From Gari tellinella (lineage: Eukaryota > Mollusca > Bivalvia > Cardiida > Psammobiidae), in contig OV277867.1 in NCBI GenBank assembly GCA_922989275.2, forward strand, positions 3,286,001-3,350,000: a stretch of DNA of 64,000 nucleotides, written 5' to 3'. Positions 10,690 to 21,191 of this stretch are shown piece after piece. Under the pieces are notes generated by a model. The model had not been told where the DNA came from and searched no databases. It was given only the letters and a program-made list of their open reading frames with translations. The translations under genes were made by a program, and so were the position numbers. Positions within the stretch are counted from its first letter, which is position 1; the number at the start of each line of letters is the position of its first letter.

Positions 10690-12680
10690 ATTTAGTAATG
10701 TAGGCCTCCGGCCCATAATACACAAATCTGCATATAAACCAAGTACCAATACAAATGCAGTGCGTAAATACAAATGTACAATTTTGCATAATTGACATAT
10801 ATGTATGACGGGTATATATATAACCAGTAAAATGTGCATGTTGCTAATTCATTGCCTAATTGTTTCGTCTCGTAAAAGGTTAGCATAGTATATGAATTTT
10901 GCCAAACCTGAACATGTTGTTTTTTCAGCATTTAATATGTTATAGAACTGGTAATGTGTAGGAACATGCATATTTCTAATACTTGGTATATATGTTGATC
11001 TTATATCATTATATAACGTACATTCCATTACAAAATGAAACTCGTCTTCAATTTTTCCCATGTTGCATAATTTACAAATTCTTAGATCATAAGGGATATT
11101 TAAGTGCCTGCCAGTTTCCACAAATAACTTATGTGCAGAGCATCTAAATCTAGTAAGAGCTATTCTAAAACGAAATGGTATATCAAACATCAAATATTTT
11201 GCAGTTTTCAATTCCGGCATAAAAGTGCAATAATGTCGAGCTTTATTGGAGTCTGATATCTGTTCTCGCCATTCCTGTTTTGAACAATCAATAAGTCTTT
11301 GCTTAAAAACAGACATAAAATTCCTCACGTCCCCAGCGCCTTCATTTATCCAAACATTACCAAAACCATATTTGAATAATAAGTCTTTCAATTTAGTAAC
11401 CCATGTACTACGTCTGACTTCATCTAATCTCCAGAGCACTTTGTAGCTTTTGAAAGGATATCTATTTACATTCATATTTAAAATCTTAAACCAATACTTA
11501 ACTGCCCTACAATGATAATCAACATAAAGTGGGTATCTACCACATTCTCCTCGAGCAAAGTTACTATATGAGTGTAGTGGTAGTTTCAGAAAGCGTTTAC
11601 AAAATTGATCATGAACAGTTTCGATAGTTTTTGAATACTCGACTCCCCAAATCTCTGAACCATATAACAATACTGGCTTTACGATGGTATCAAATAGTTT
11701 AAACAATTCCTCTTTTTCAAAATAACCAACATTTCCTTGTAATTTGTACATTGCTATGATTGCTTTTCTGGCTTGAGTAGCTAAACATGATTTAGCATAT
11801 GACCAACATAATCTTGAAGTAATAAATAAGCCCATGTATTTGTAATTAGAAACAGTGTCTAATGAGCTTCCCTTGTAAAACCATTTTTCGTATCCTCTAA
11901 GGATGCCACCGTTTCTAAAGACTATACTTTTTGTTTTAGTTAAGTTGATATTCATTCCAGTTGTGTCACAAAATGATGATATAGTGTTCAATTGAGATTG
12001 CAGGCCTCTTACAGTGTCACTAACGTTTGCTAAATCGTCGGCATACAAACTTGCCAGAATTTCTTGCCCATCTTCAGATATTTGTATTCCTCGTGCTCCA
12101 GACTATTTTAAATCATCCATTATATCATTAATAAACAGAGAAAATATTATTGTACTTAACTTACACCCTTGTCTAGTTCCAATATTACAACAAATACAGT
12201 CAGTGTAAGAGTTATTGTTTACCCTTATATGTGTCGACATATTATTGTACATTGAAACAAGCAACTTAAGAAATTTACCACCTACTCCTTTCACCAACAA
12301 AGAGTTAAACAGTTTTACATGATCTATCGAGTCAAATGCCTTAGAAAAATCAACAAAAACACAGTAAAATCGCCCTCCCTTCTTAGAGAGATATTTCTGT
12401 ACAGTTGACATAAGTGTAAATATATTATCGACAGTACTATATCCTTTTCTGAAACCAGCTTGCGCTTCATCGAGTTTTGAATTTTGTTCAGCCCATTTAA
12501 CCAGACGTTCTTTCATCATTCCTGCTAAAATTGTATGTAGGACATTAATCAATGAAATTCCTCTAAAGTTATTGGGATTGGACAGCGAACCCGACTTATG
12601 TAAAGGACAAGTTATATCGTAAATATACGATGGGTACTTTCCTTTTTGGCTGAGTATAGAATATGCTCGATTATGGATCG
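10690..12680 (-). pseudogene. LINE reverse transcriptase, one in-frame stop, 5' truncated
   Basis: On the minus strand one frame stays open from about 12690 to 10849 except for a single TAG at 12105-12103. The first part shows KYPSYIYDITCPLHKSGS, NNFRGISLINVLH, DEAQAGFRKGYSTVDNIF (RT motif 2a region), FVDFSKAFDSIDH (catalytic D) and GTRQGCKLSTIIFSLFINDI. After the stop come SLYADDLANVSDTV (catalytic DD), NINLTKTKSIVF, the thumb, and a C-terminal zinc motif CKLCNMGKIEDEFHFVMEC. It ends DETIRQ near 10849. The endonuclease is missing (5' truncation near 12690). This is the best-preserved LINE here; the group is jockey/CR1/L2-like, clade uncertain. Confidence 0.9.
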
Positions 12681-12767
12681 TGAATTGACCAGAAAGGACA
12701 ATCTACTCATCACTCGGTGTCGACCGTCAGTTATAGAAAATTGACGAATGCTAAATACCCATAACAA

Positions 12768-12995
12768 GACGTTATTCTGTGTCGTTTAAATGCAAACGAA
12801 ACGCAAAGGCAGTGTACATAAACGTAGAAAATTACAACTTATTGGCAAGTCTGACCATTTGTTTTAAAATGAGTAGCAATCAGTTTGGAGCCTGATCAGA
12901 CGCCGGGTCAAACTGTTTGCAATGGAAATGATAGTTTTAGCGTATGTTTACGCGGTTTTTTTTTGGGGGGGGGGAACATAACTTCTTCTCAACTG
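12768..12995 (-). mobile_element. Family A MITE with deleted core arm
   Basis: Reversed family A: TTATTCTGTGTCGTTTAAAT on the left, TTTTAGCGTATGTTTACGCG and TTCTTCTCAACTG|TA on the right. The h1 core has lost its second GGCGTCTGATC arm (it reads GACGCCGGGTCAAACTGTTT). A T8/G10 run sits at 12958-12974. The left terminus is not clear. Confidence 0.65.
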
Positions 12996-13540
12996 TACGT
13001 ATCGTAAAATTTACAAGAATAGACAGAATATTCCTGCGAGATATACCGGTATACGAAAAATAGAATAGGAGAAACTCTATATTAATCTACATAGGAAGTA
13101 TAAAACTGCATGTTCCTTTGTTATAGTAGAACGTGAAAATTAAAAGCAGGTTCGACTACGAGTTGAAATAACTACTATTTCTAACACCTGGTTAGCTCCC
13201 TTATGTAGAAATTTTTAACTTATCATCAAACGCACTGTTCCCATTTCGCCAACATGTGTCTTCATTGTGTAGATCTCTGTATTGTTTACCCTTTGCTTTA
13301 AGTAAATCCATGTTTAACCATTTCTTCTCTTTAGAAGTGGCAAAGCTTCCGTTATACACTTTTGTGGGAAAGAGTCATCAATCTTGCTGGGCAAAGTTTC
13401 GTCCACCTCTTTCACCGCCTTCAATCGACTTTGTTAACAGTTTAGATCATAACATCCAAACTGTTTGACAATCATTTCGACATTTCTTAGTAAGTTTACC
13501 TTAACTTTAACTTTTCAAAACCGCAAACTATCGTATTAAA
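12996..13540. other. Unassigned sequence
   Basis: No recognisable gene. A 70-codon plus frame at 13256-13468 matches nothing I know. Confidence 0.45.
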
Positions 13541-13885
13541 GCAGTGTACAGTTATTTCATGTGTATTTGGGTAACAGTCAAAACTATTGGCACGAGGTAT
13601 GAGGGAAGACTTTCGGTAACAATATTAACTGCTTTATTCACGAGGTAATGCTTTTAACGGCATACACTATTCTTATCATTTATAATAAAACATAAAATGA
13701 TAGGTTAAACCAACGTCTGGTATTAACCATAGAAAAAACCAAATGTTCAAGAAATATTCGCTATGACCAGACTGGTTTTAATTTTTTGGCGCGTCGAAGA
13801 GGGAAACATTTAAAATTGTTTCCCCTGGATTATGAAATAGCAGAATAACACAACAAAACAGTAACAAATAACAAATTACGAGTTA
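13541..13885 (+). repeat. Orphan copy of the receptor-gene 3' flank
   Basis: This aligns in order with the 3' flank of the second receptor gene (42553-42945). Shared stretches are ACAGTTATTTCATGTGTATT, AACTATTG, an AATAAA hexamer (13684-13689 versus 42703-42708), GTCTGGTA.TAACCA, and ACAAATTAC before the MITE. No receptor coding sequence lies upstream of it. It is therefore a detached piece of a further duplicate whose coding part is missing or elsewhere. Confidence 0.7.
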
Positions 13886-14132
13886 CAGTGGAGAAAACGT
13901 TATTCTTTCCCAATAAACGCGTTTACGATAAAATTATTATTTGCAGTACAAACAGTTTGGAGCCAGATCAGACGCCGGGTAACTCGGCGTCTGATCAGGC
14001 TCCAAACTGTTTGCCACCAAGATAAAGATGAATTATCAGAATTGTCAAACAGTTGTACTTTTCTACGTTTTAGTTTTTTGCGTTTGCGTACGTTTGCGTT
14101 TAAACGGGAAAGAATAACGTTTTTCTCCACTG
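13886..14132 (+). mobile_element. Family A MITE, complete
   Basis: TA|CAGTGGAGAAAACGTT at the left and ACGTTTTTCTCCACTG|TA at the right. The h1 core of GGAGCC type is at 13948-14012. It sits at a position homologous to the copy at 42946-43191 but in the opposite orientation. Confidence 0.9.
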
Positions 14133-14210
14133 TATCTAAAGCATAAGTTAATAAACAATGGTAAGATTACGGATAGTTCACGCTGACGACACAACTTGTC
14201 GATTAAAGTT

Positions 14211-14408
14211 TTAACCCTTTCATGGTCAAATTTGTCGTGAAGTGTTTACCCCTTCACCGCCATATTGTCGTCTGCTTAAATATTGTTGTAAATAATATTA
14301 TTTCAAAGCTAGTCTTAAGGCAGTATGACTGATTTAAGTTTGAAACGATTATCAAACAGTTTGGGTCCTGACCACGCCTTTTGGCGTCATTAACAGTGAA
14401 AGGGTTAA
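14211..14408 (+). mobile_element. Family F MITE, shortened h1 core
   Basis: TTAACCCTTTCATGG at the left, inner ACCCCTTCACCGCCATATTG and GTCGTCTGCTTAAATATTG, and ACAGTGAAAGGGTTAA at the right. The core is shortened to CAAACAGTTTGGGTCCTGAC plus a GC-rich remnant. Confidence 0.75.
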
Positions 14409-14896
14409 AACAGCCGACACAATTTGACGCATGTAAATCAAGCCGTTGGTTGGTAAAATGTCGTAATGACAAACATTACTGTACTGTTGTTAGCTTAGCC
14501 ATCTCTCACCATGTAGAACGCCACCTGCGGGGGTACTGTGATGTGGCGTACGCGGGGTCTGTGACTGTTAAGGGAAAAACGAAAGTCGGTGAGTAAAAAC
14601 GAATACTTTGTCTTTTAAAGAACTGCTAGATGTAAATACTATATCGCACGGAACACAGCAATCATTTATCAATTGCCAGCTAACCAATTTTATAACACAG
14701 AGTGTCCTGGTGTTTCAAACACTTAAGCACAACGTTCGTGGTCACAGCGCTCAGACACAATCAGCCTTAGTTTGGCGTTTTTCTTTGCTTTCAAAGAGCT
14801 GTTTTCAAATGTTCGATACGTAATGAAAGACTGCGGTGTTATACGATACATTCAGGCTGATTTCATGAAAAAATTAAACTTAAATGTGCTTCTGTT
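14409..14896. other. Unassigned sequence
   Basis: Two 71-codon plus-strand frames (14381-14596, 14608-14823) show no known motif; the first begins inside a MITE. No call. Confidence 0.45.
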
Positions 14897-15112
14897 TAAC
14901 CCCTTCACTGCCATGACGTCATCAAATCTTAACAATTGTCATCTGCTTTAATATCTCAAATTCAGATTTTAGGTATTTTGACTAATGAAATATTGAAATG
15001 AATATCAAACAGTTTGAATCCTGATCAGACGCCGCGTTACGCGGCGTCTGATCAGGATCCAAACTGTTTTCAAATAATTACGGTACTTGGCGTAAGGCTA
15101 TGAAGTGGTTAA
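14897..15112 (+). mobile_element. Family F MITE, good h1 core
   Basis: TTAACCCCTTCACTGCCATG, then ATTGTCATCTGCTTTAATAT, the h1 hairpin at 15006-15070 with centre GCCGCGTTACGCGGC, and the decayed right end ATGAAGTGGTTAA. Confidence 0.85.
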
Positions 15113-15361
15113 TAAGTCACAAAACTTTCAAGTCCATAAAATGATATTTTGCCAATACATAGTTATTTCTATAAACAATAGTTGTTCAGACTATCGTAAC
15201 GAATGTGTAGGCTTATATTTTCTCAATTAAAATAATAGTGACTGGAAACACTCGATGTGTTTGCATACAAAGAGAATGCTATTGGTCGCGAAAGATGGGG
15301 ACATAGTTGGTGACATAATTGTTTTAAATCCAACTTTTCTACAGAGCAATACTGTAAAATG

Positions 15362-15916
15362 ATACTCCCGCCTTTGCTTTTTGTAAATTTCGATTAGGTG
15401 TAGCTCCAATTCGAATTGAAACTGGCCGTTATGAGGGTCTTCGTGAGGAAAGTAGAGTTTGCCCATTTTGCATTAATAGTACAGTGGAGAATCTGTTATT
15501 CTTTCCCAATAAACGCGTTTACGCTAAAACTATTATTTGCAGTGCAAACAGTTTGGAGCCAGATCAGACGCCGGGTAACCCGGCGTCTGATCAGGCTCCA
15601 AACTGTTTGCCACCAAGATAAACAAGAATTATCAGAATTGTCCAAAAGTTGTTCTTTTCTACGTTTTAGTGCTTTGCGTTTGCGTGCGTTTGCGTACGTT
15701 TGCGTTTAAACGGGAAAGAATAACAGATTCCCCACTGTACTATAGAAAATGAAGTACATGTAATTTTGAACTGTCATGTTTACAATGATTTAAGAGAAGA
15801 GTTGTATACAAAAGCACATACTTTTATTCCAGATTTCTTAGACCTAGATAATTTAATAAATATGTGTTTCTATTTTCAAACACTAACATGATAAGAGATT
15901 GTGCCAAAACTTGCTT
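15362..15916 (+). pseudogene. LINE ORF2 C-terminal zinc region, split by a MITE
   Basis: The plus strand reads FRLGVAPIRIETGRY then GLREESRVCPFCINS up to 15479. After the family A insertion it continues in the same sense with TIENEVHVILNCHVYNDLRE and stops at about 15888. This is the 'EtGRy..l...R.C..C....E.E.H.l..C..y..LR' C-terminal knuckle of LINE ORF2 proteins. Upstream RT motifs are absent, so the insertion was 5' truncated. The MITE went into a TA within this frame, which dates the MITE after the LINE. Confidence 0.8.
15482..15737 (+). mobile_element. Family A MITE inserted in a LINE
   Basis: Complete copy: TA|CAGTGGAGAATCTGTTATTC, AATAAACGCGTTTACGCTAA, h1 core at 15544-15609, TTTGCGTTTAAACGGGAAAG, ATTCCCCACTG|TA. 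A duplicated TGCGTGCGTTTGCG stretch makes it slightly longer than its relatives. Its open frame (15416-15709) crosses both the LINE and the palindrome and is a by-product. Confidence 0.9.
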
Positions 15917-16313
15917 TTACATTTTACAGAGACGACAATTTTTAATATGTATATAATCTTAGTTCAATTCGATAAGATAATAATCATTTCATTTTGATCT
16001 CTCAGTTTTGTTAACAGATGTAAATTTTTGAACATCGGAATATTTTATCTTGCTTTGGTTTACTATTCTTAGTTTTTCTTTACTCTCCTTTTTTTGCATT
16101 AATATGTTAAAGCATTATTATAAATTGTAACATACTATTCATTTGTGTCATACTGTGATGTTATAAATATCTGTGTTATTCATGACATGTTATGTCATTT
16201 ATATCATCTCTTATAATTCCTTTAAGAAATGGCTTTGCGCTATTTTTAAGATTCTATTGTATATGTTCTTATATGTATTGAATGTGCTTTGATGAGATGT
16301 AAATAAAGATTCT
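15917..16313 (+). repeat. LINE 3' UTR and 3' end
   Basis: AT-rich tail after the zinc region, ending TGAATGTGCTTTGATGAGAT, GTAAATAAAGATTCT. The same terminal sequence occurs reversed at 37843-37890, so it marks the true 3' end of a repeated LINE. Confidence 0.65.
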
Positions 16314-17137
16314 CGAGGGGTGTTCAAATAGTTTTGATACTGGATCAATAACTTCAATATAATGAGTGCAAAATGCATATGTGATATATCATTTTAAAAA
16401 GCAATTCTTCGCCTACACGATGGTATAATGCACGATAAGATCACATAACTCGATGAGTCACAACATGAACCTAAATCACCCCTACTCGAGGACACTGGAA
16501 CATGGCACTTTTCAGACATTACTTTTTGACGTAATAACTTCTTAAAGAGTACAATTTCCAAATTTGTTTTGGAAATATATCAGTTTATGTCTAAATTTTA
16601 ATGTAAATAAAATTTTATTTCTATTGAAAGGGTTAACTGTCTAAAATCTCATTTTTTCAAAATCGACATTTCTTATTTTGCTAATGACGAAAGTGGGCAT
16701 GTTTTTTCGAACGCTATGAAAATGTTCTAGATCAGTATATCTACATTTTGATTTTTCAGTACGTGTTTAGAATTAGCTCTATTTTTTATATTTTAAGTAA
16801 TAATAACATTTAAAAATGTGTAGTGTTTGCATAATTGTCTTATTGTATTTGACAGAAAATTTCATAAACTTATTCAAAATAATAAAGCCGTAATAATAAG
16901 CATAGTGTCAAATTGTGTTTAGAAAATCAACTCAAATATCCACAAAAAAGGTCCAGTGTCCTCGAGGAGGGGTCATTTAGGTTCATGTTGAGGCTAATCA
17001 AGTAATGCGATATTATCGAGCATGATATCACCGTGTCGGCAAAGAATGGATCTTTAAAATGATATATCAAACATGCATTTTGCACTTATAATAATGAAGT
17101 TATTGATTCAGTATCAAAACTTTTTGAACTACCCTCG
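16314..17137. mobile_element. Non-autonomous element with ~185-bp inverted repeats
   Basis: The left arm (16314-16500) begins CGAGGGGTGTTCAAATAG and the right arm (16950-17137), reversed, begins CGAGGGTAGTTCAAAAAG. Both continue TTTTGATACTG.ATCAATAAC and run on to AACATGAACCTAAAT.ACCC and CTCGAGGACACTGGA. About 450 bp between the arms has no ORF. The GGTNGTTCAAANAGTTTTGAT end resembles mariner termini (inference). No target duplication is clear. Confidence 0.8.
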
Positions 17138-17436
17138 TATCTATCTAGTTCAGAATCAAGCTTATTGGTAAAAACTAACAACAACCATCAGTCCTAATCA
17201 AGAAGTCACTACAACACATTGTATCCTGGCGACGAATATACTCAGCCTTTACAAAACAGTGTACTTGTAAAGAGTATACATGTATTTGTCGTATGAAAAC
17301 AGTGTAGACACTGATCAGACGACAGACGACAATGGGATCATGACAGTGAAGGGATTGACCCCCGCATGGTGTGCTTTGCTAATTATAGTAGTTCATTTTT
17401 TTAGTAGGTTAGGATCCTTTCCTGAAGGAACACCTA
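17138..17436. other. Unassigned; family F right end near 17325-17360
   Basis: ACGACAATGGGATCATGACA followed by GTGAAGGGATTGACC is a family F right end without a matching left end. Nothing else is recognised. Confidence 0.45.
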
Positions 17437-17682
17437 CAGTGGAGAATCTGTTATTCTTTCCCGTTTAAACGCAAACGTACGCAAACGCATTGCACTAAAA
17501 CATAGAAAATGACAACTTTTCGACAATTTTGATAATTCATGTTTATCTTGGTGGCAAACAGTTTGGAGCCTGATCAGACGCCGGGTTACCCGGCGTCTGA
17601 TCTGGCTCCAAACTGTTTGTATTGGAAATAATAGTTTTAGCATAAACGCGTTTATTGGGAAAGAATAACAGATTCTCCACTG
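17437..17682 (-). mobile_element. Family A MITE, complete, reversed
   Basis: TA|CAGTGGAGAATCTGTTATTC then TTTCCCGTTTAAACGCAAAC, h1 core 17556-17620 (GGTTACC centre), AAACGCGTTTATTGGGAAAG, ATTCTCCACTG|TA. Confidence 0.9.
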
Positions 17683-17872
17683 TATGTAACCCTGACTACG
17701 TCTGAACACGTCACTACACGAATGAATTATAGTTTTTTTCGGCGGAGCTGACTGTTTTCTATTTAGACACACTTAATTTATATTTGGCCACACATTTCAA
17801 CCAATAATATTTGATCTGAAATTTAGAATTAAGAGCACCTGTTGAAACTGAATAGTCTGATTGGATAGTAGC

Positions 17873-18063
17873 CAGGGCTCCAGATAAGGGAATTGTTTCA
17901 AAACTTAAAATCTTTATTTGTGCATTAAACCCTGTGGTGTCACTATACATATGAATTGTCTCTTCGAGACAATCAAAATGAGTGGTAATACCATAGGGTT
18001 TGGTGCTAAAAGAGGTGGAAAAATGTGATTTGTTTAGTTTACTCACTCTAATCTGGAGCCCTG
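17873..18063 (+). mobile_element. Family G MITE
   Basis: CAGGGCTCCAGATAAGGG to AATCTGGAGCCCTG, with the centre AATTGTCTCTTCGAGACAATC and flanking TGGTGTCACT and AGTGGTAATACCA arms. Confidence 0.85.
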
Positions 18064-19107
18064 TAGGCTGGTTTATGTCCCATTACAGTTTTACATGATG
18101 TGGACTCTGGGTGTAAAATTTAGAGATACAGGCTGGCTTTTACTACACACTGGGCTGATGAAATAGGCCACAGAAGTTAATTATGCTTCTATTTTAAGAT
18201 ATGATGATTGTTGTATCTGTACATTTGTGTATGCTATAGTTTGTTTCAAGAAACTCTATGAATGGAACAATAGATTAATGTGAGGATCTCCTACCAGTAG
18301 CTAGGATATGAGTTAAATTATTGTTTTGTTTTGCATTTCTGTACAAGATAGTTTTGCATTTTAAATAAAAGTTACTGTTTCAATTGAATACTTGTATTTT
18401 TTGCTTTTCAATCCAAGATATTACAATTCTTTGAAAACCTCAATTTAATTCAATTTTGCACACCCATCTATATAGCCTTAGTTCAACCACTCATTCCGCC
18501 GAATATCTTTTTTAAAGATATTTCTTGTTTGTTATAATTCATTCGTGGTCTGTAGTATCTTAGCACTTTGGTAACTCCCTCCTCTTCAAATGTTTCGTTT
18601 AACTTTTCGAATCGAGTTATTTATTGTGAAGAAGTTAATGATAAGTTCCCCAGAAATCTGATTTCAGGTGATATTTGCTTTTAGACTAATTCTATTTCTC
18701 ACAACATATGTTCCTATTGTCCATCATTCTCTTAATTTGTCTTTTATGGCAGTTTTAAGGTCCCTGGTCGGGATCAGCAACTTTCCCACAGTTTTTACTG
18801 TCATGAAAGTTTCCCTTCTACAGCTGTCGTTACACAGGTGTGCTTATTTCGTGTCTAAAAGTCGGTCTCAAAAGCTATCCATATATGCTTATGTTCTACA
18901 TGTTAGCATTTCTACACGACTTAAGATAAAATGTGTATTTGTATTTGACTCACTGTGATTCACACAGAATATTTGGTATGCAACTTGAGAAGGATTACTA
19001 AATATTATGTATATACTGTCCCTGACTTGAGTGATATCTAATATGTATGAAAAGAGAAAAGTCGGGATTGCAACCCTGGGTCCTAGGTTCACTGAAAACT
19101 AAGAGCT
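18064..19107. other. Unassigned sequence
   Basis: No supported gene. A 96-codon plus frame (18668-18958) is hydrophobic and matches no family I know. No repeats are recognised. Confidence 0.4.
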
Positions 19108-19450
19108 ACAGCGCTCCCTCTCTACAACGACAATCAATGGGAGACACAATATATGTTCGTTGTTCGGAGGGAGTCGTTACAGGGAGGGAATTTGGCTTAC
19201 ATTTGCAAACAGCTTAAATCCAGATCAGACGCCGCGTAACACGGCGTCTGATCTGGATTCAAGTTGTTTGTCACTCGTAATTAAGTGTTTTACTCTGAAA
19301 TGGTCAAATATAGCAGACGACAATTTTAAGCAGACGATATTGCAGCAATAAAAGCGTTAGACATATTTGTCCAGTTTCGGGAACAGCGTCAAAAGTCGTT
19401 GTAAGGAGGGAATCGTTGTTGGGAGGGCCGTTGTAGAGAGGGAGTGCTGT
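19108..19450 (+). mobile_element. Family B MITE, complete
   Basis: TA|CAGCGCTCCCTCTCTACA to TAGAGAGGGAGTGCTG|TA. Contains GTTCGGAGGGAGTCGTTACA, an h1 core at 19206-19270 of GAATCC type, and AGCAGACGACAATTTTAAGC. The TA duplication and CAG ends suggest a pogo/Tigger-type origin (inference). Confidence 0.9.
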
Positions 19451-19494
19451 ATTAACAGTACATGTATATAAAGTTCAGTCCGCCTTCAAAATAT

Positions 19495-19970
19495 TGTCAA
19501 CCCTTAACCTGCCGTGGTATCGTTTACTTTGCATTTGTGGCCTACATATTTTGTAAAACTCAGATGTGTGTATTATGTTTAAATTAATCAAAACAAAGAG
19601 GGGCGTTTGATCTAAACTGTTGACAAAACTACTAGCCAAGTCGCGATCAACGGAAAAAAGGGTTAAAATCATGTCACCTATATCACCTACATAATATCGA
19701 GTGGTATATTTTGCACAGACGTACGTGGGAAAATACTTTTAAAACCTTTCCGCACCACACGCTACCCGTGCAGTCAATCATACAAACAGTTTAAATCCAG
19801 ATCAGGCGTCAGATTACTTGGAGGCTGATCAAGTTCCAATCAGTTTGACCCTCGTTTGATCGACAATTCTTCAGTAAAGCAGACTTTATTCTCCATTTTG
19901 ACCGATAGGGCAGGCAACTGTATTTAAGCAGACGATTTCATTGCGGTAAAGGGGTTTAAAACGGACGACA
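19495..19970 (+). mobile_element. Two decayed family F-like copies
   Basis: 19500-19665 runs CCCTTAACCTGCCGTGG to AAAAAGGGTTAA with only GTTTGATCTAAACTG left of its core. 19740-19970 keeps a degenerate h1 hairpin (about 19783-19853: AAACAGTTTAAATCCAGATC with AGTTCCAATCAGTTTG) and ends GCGGTAAAGGGGTTTAA. Confidence 0.6.
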
Positions 19971-19987
19971 TTACTGACAGAAAAGCG

Positions 19988-20330
19988 TTAGACCCTTCAC
20001 TGCCATGACGTCATCGATTTTAAACAATGGTCGTCTGCTTTTATTTCTCAAAGTCAATGTTCAGTGTTCAGGTTTTTTGAGTTTAACTGTTTCATGATAA
20101 AAATTAATTTGAGGTTTTAACCCCCTCACCACCATTTTGTCGTCTGCTTCAATATTGTTGTCTACAATATCGTTTCAAAGTTAGATTAAGGCTGTGTAAC
20201 TGACGTAATTTCAAAACAAGTGGCAAACGGTTTTGATCCTGATGAGACACTGTGTTACACGGCGTCTGACCAGGATCAAAACTGTTTGCAAATGCGCTTT
20301 ATGATGTCATTGAGAGTGAAAGGGATAAAG
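19988..20330 (+). mobile_element. Family F half copy followed by a full F copy
   Basis: CCCTTCACTGCCATGACGTC starts a copy that is cut at about 20114, where a second left end (TTTTAACCCCCTCACCACC) begins. The second copy has an h1 core at 20222-20290 (GATGAGACACTG with CGGCGTCTGACC) and ends GAGAGTGAAAGGGATAA. It appears to have replaced or inserted into the first. Confidence 0.7.
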
Positions 20331-20381
20331 AGGATACCCGTTCCTCTCTAAATATATAACCCACGCAATCATATCGAAATG

Positions 20382-20613
20382 CAGTGGAGAATACGGTATT
20401 CTTTCTGATTTAAACGCAAACGAAACGCAAACGCATAGTCATAAAACATACAATTTGAATTCTTGACAATTCTAACTATGCATTTTAACATGAGTGACTA
20501 ACAGTTTGGAGGCTTATCAGACGCCGGGTTACCTGACGTCTGAGCTGTTTGCAGTGGAGATTTTCTTTTAGCATAAACGCGTTTATTTGGACAAAATAAC
20601 GTCTTCCCCACTG
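20382..20613 (-). mobile_element. Family A MITE, reversed, core arm lost
   Basis: Starts CAGTGGAGAATACGGTATTC after TG rather than TA, and ends TCTTCCCCACTG|TA. The second arm of h1 is largely deleted (ACCTGACGTCTGAGCTGTTT). Confidence 0.8.
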
Positions 20614-20642
20614 TAACTCTATTTGGGTTGAACTCCGCTTTA

Positions 20643-20876
20643 CAGTGGAGAAAACGTTATTCTTTCCCAATAAACGCGTTTACGCTAAAACTATTATTTC
20701 CATTGCAAACAGGTTGGAAACCGGATCAAACGCCGGGTAACCAGGCGTCTGATCAGGCTCCAAACAGTTTGCCACTCAGATAAAAATGTCAAAAGGTTGT
20801 CCTTTTCTACATTTTAGTGTTTTGCGTTTGCGTTTCGTTTGCGTTTAACCGGGAAAGAATAACATATTCTCCACTG
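20643..20876 (+). mobile_element. Family A MITE, forward, 30 bp from the previous copy
   Basis: TA|CAGTGGAGAAAACGTTATTC to CATATTCTCCACTG|TA. Its h1 core at 20704-20770 has diverged arms (GGAAACCGGATCAAACGCC). With the neighbour it forms an inverted pair. Confidence 0.85.
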
Positions 20877-20928
20877 TACCTGACGAGTACCCGGTCAAGC
20901 CGGCGTTCGACACACAATTAGCACTTAC

Positions 20929-20992
20929 CTCTGTGGTTGCCTGCGGGATACTTTGGATTTGTCGGCGTTTCCATGGTGACGCTGTTGCACAT
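20929..20992 (-). CDS. Candidate 5' coding exon ending in a splice donor
   Basis: On the minus strand a methionine at 20992, and a second in the strong context GTCACCATGGAA at 20974, open a frame that reads METPTNPKYPAGNHR and runs straight into AGAG|GTAAGT, a consensus splice donor with GT at 20928-20927. An in-frame TAA lies just upstream of the first ATG, so this could be a complete first coding exon of 16-22 codons. I could not find a matching next exon at lower coordinates. The peptide is proline-rich and I do not recognise the protein. Chance occurrence is possible; the combination of Kozak context, frame and donor is what makes it worth listing. Confidence 0.3.
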
Positions 20993-21191
20993 TTTTGTTT
21001 AACAAACAAATACCCATGTTTTTAAGTTGGGCCTTCCTCCACCTGTAGTTATCTGGACGTCCTCACCTTAATAGGTTGATAATGACATGGTTTTACATTA
21101 AAACTTAAAGTTTATTAAGTTCTTCAGTGGGAAAATCCGAAAATGTATGTTTAATACAATAAAAGGGAATTGAACTGAGCATTGAGAAATT

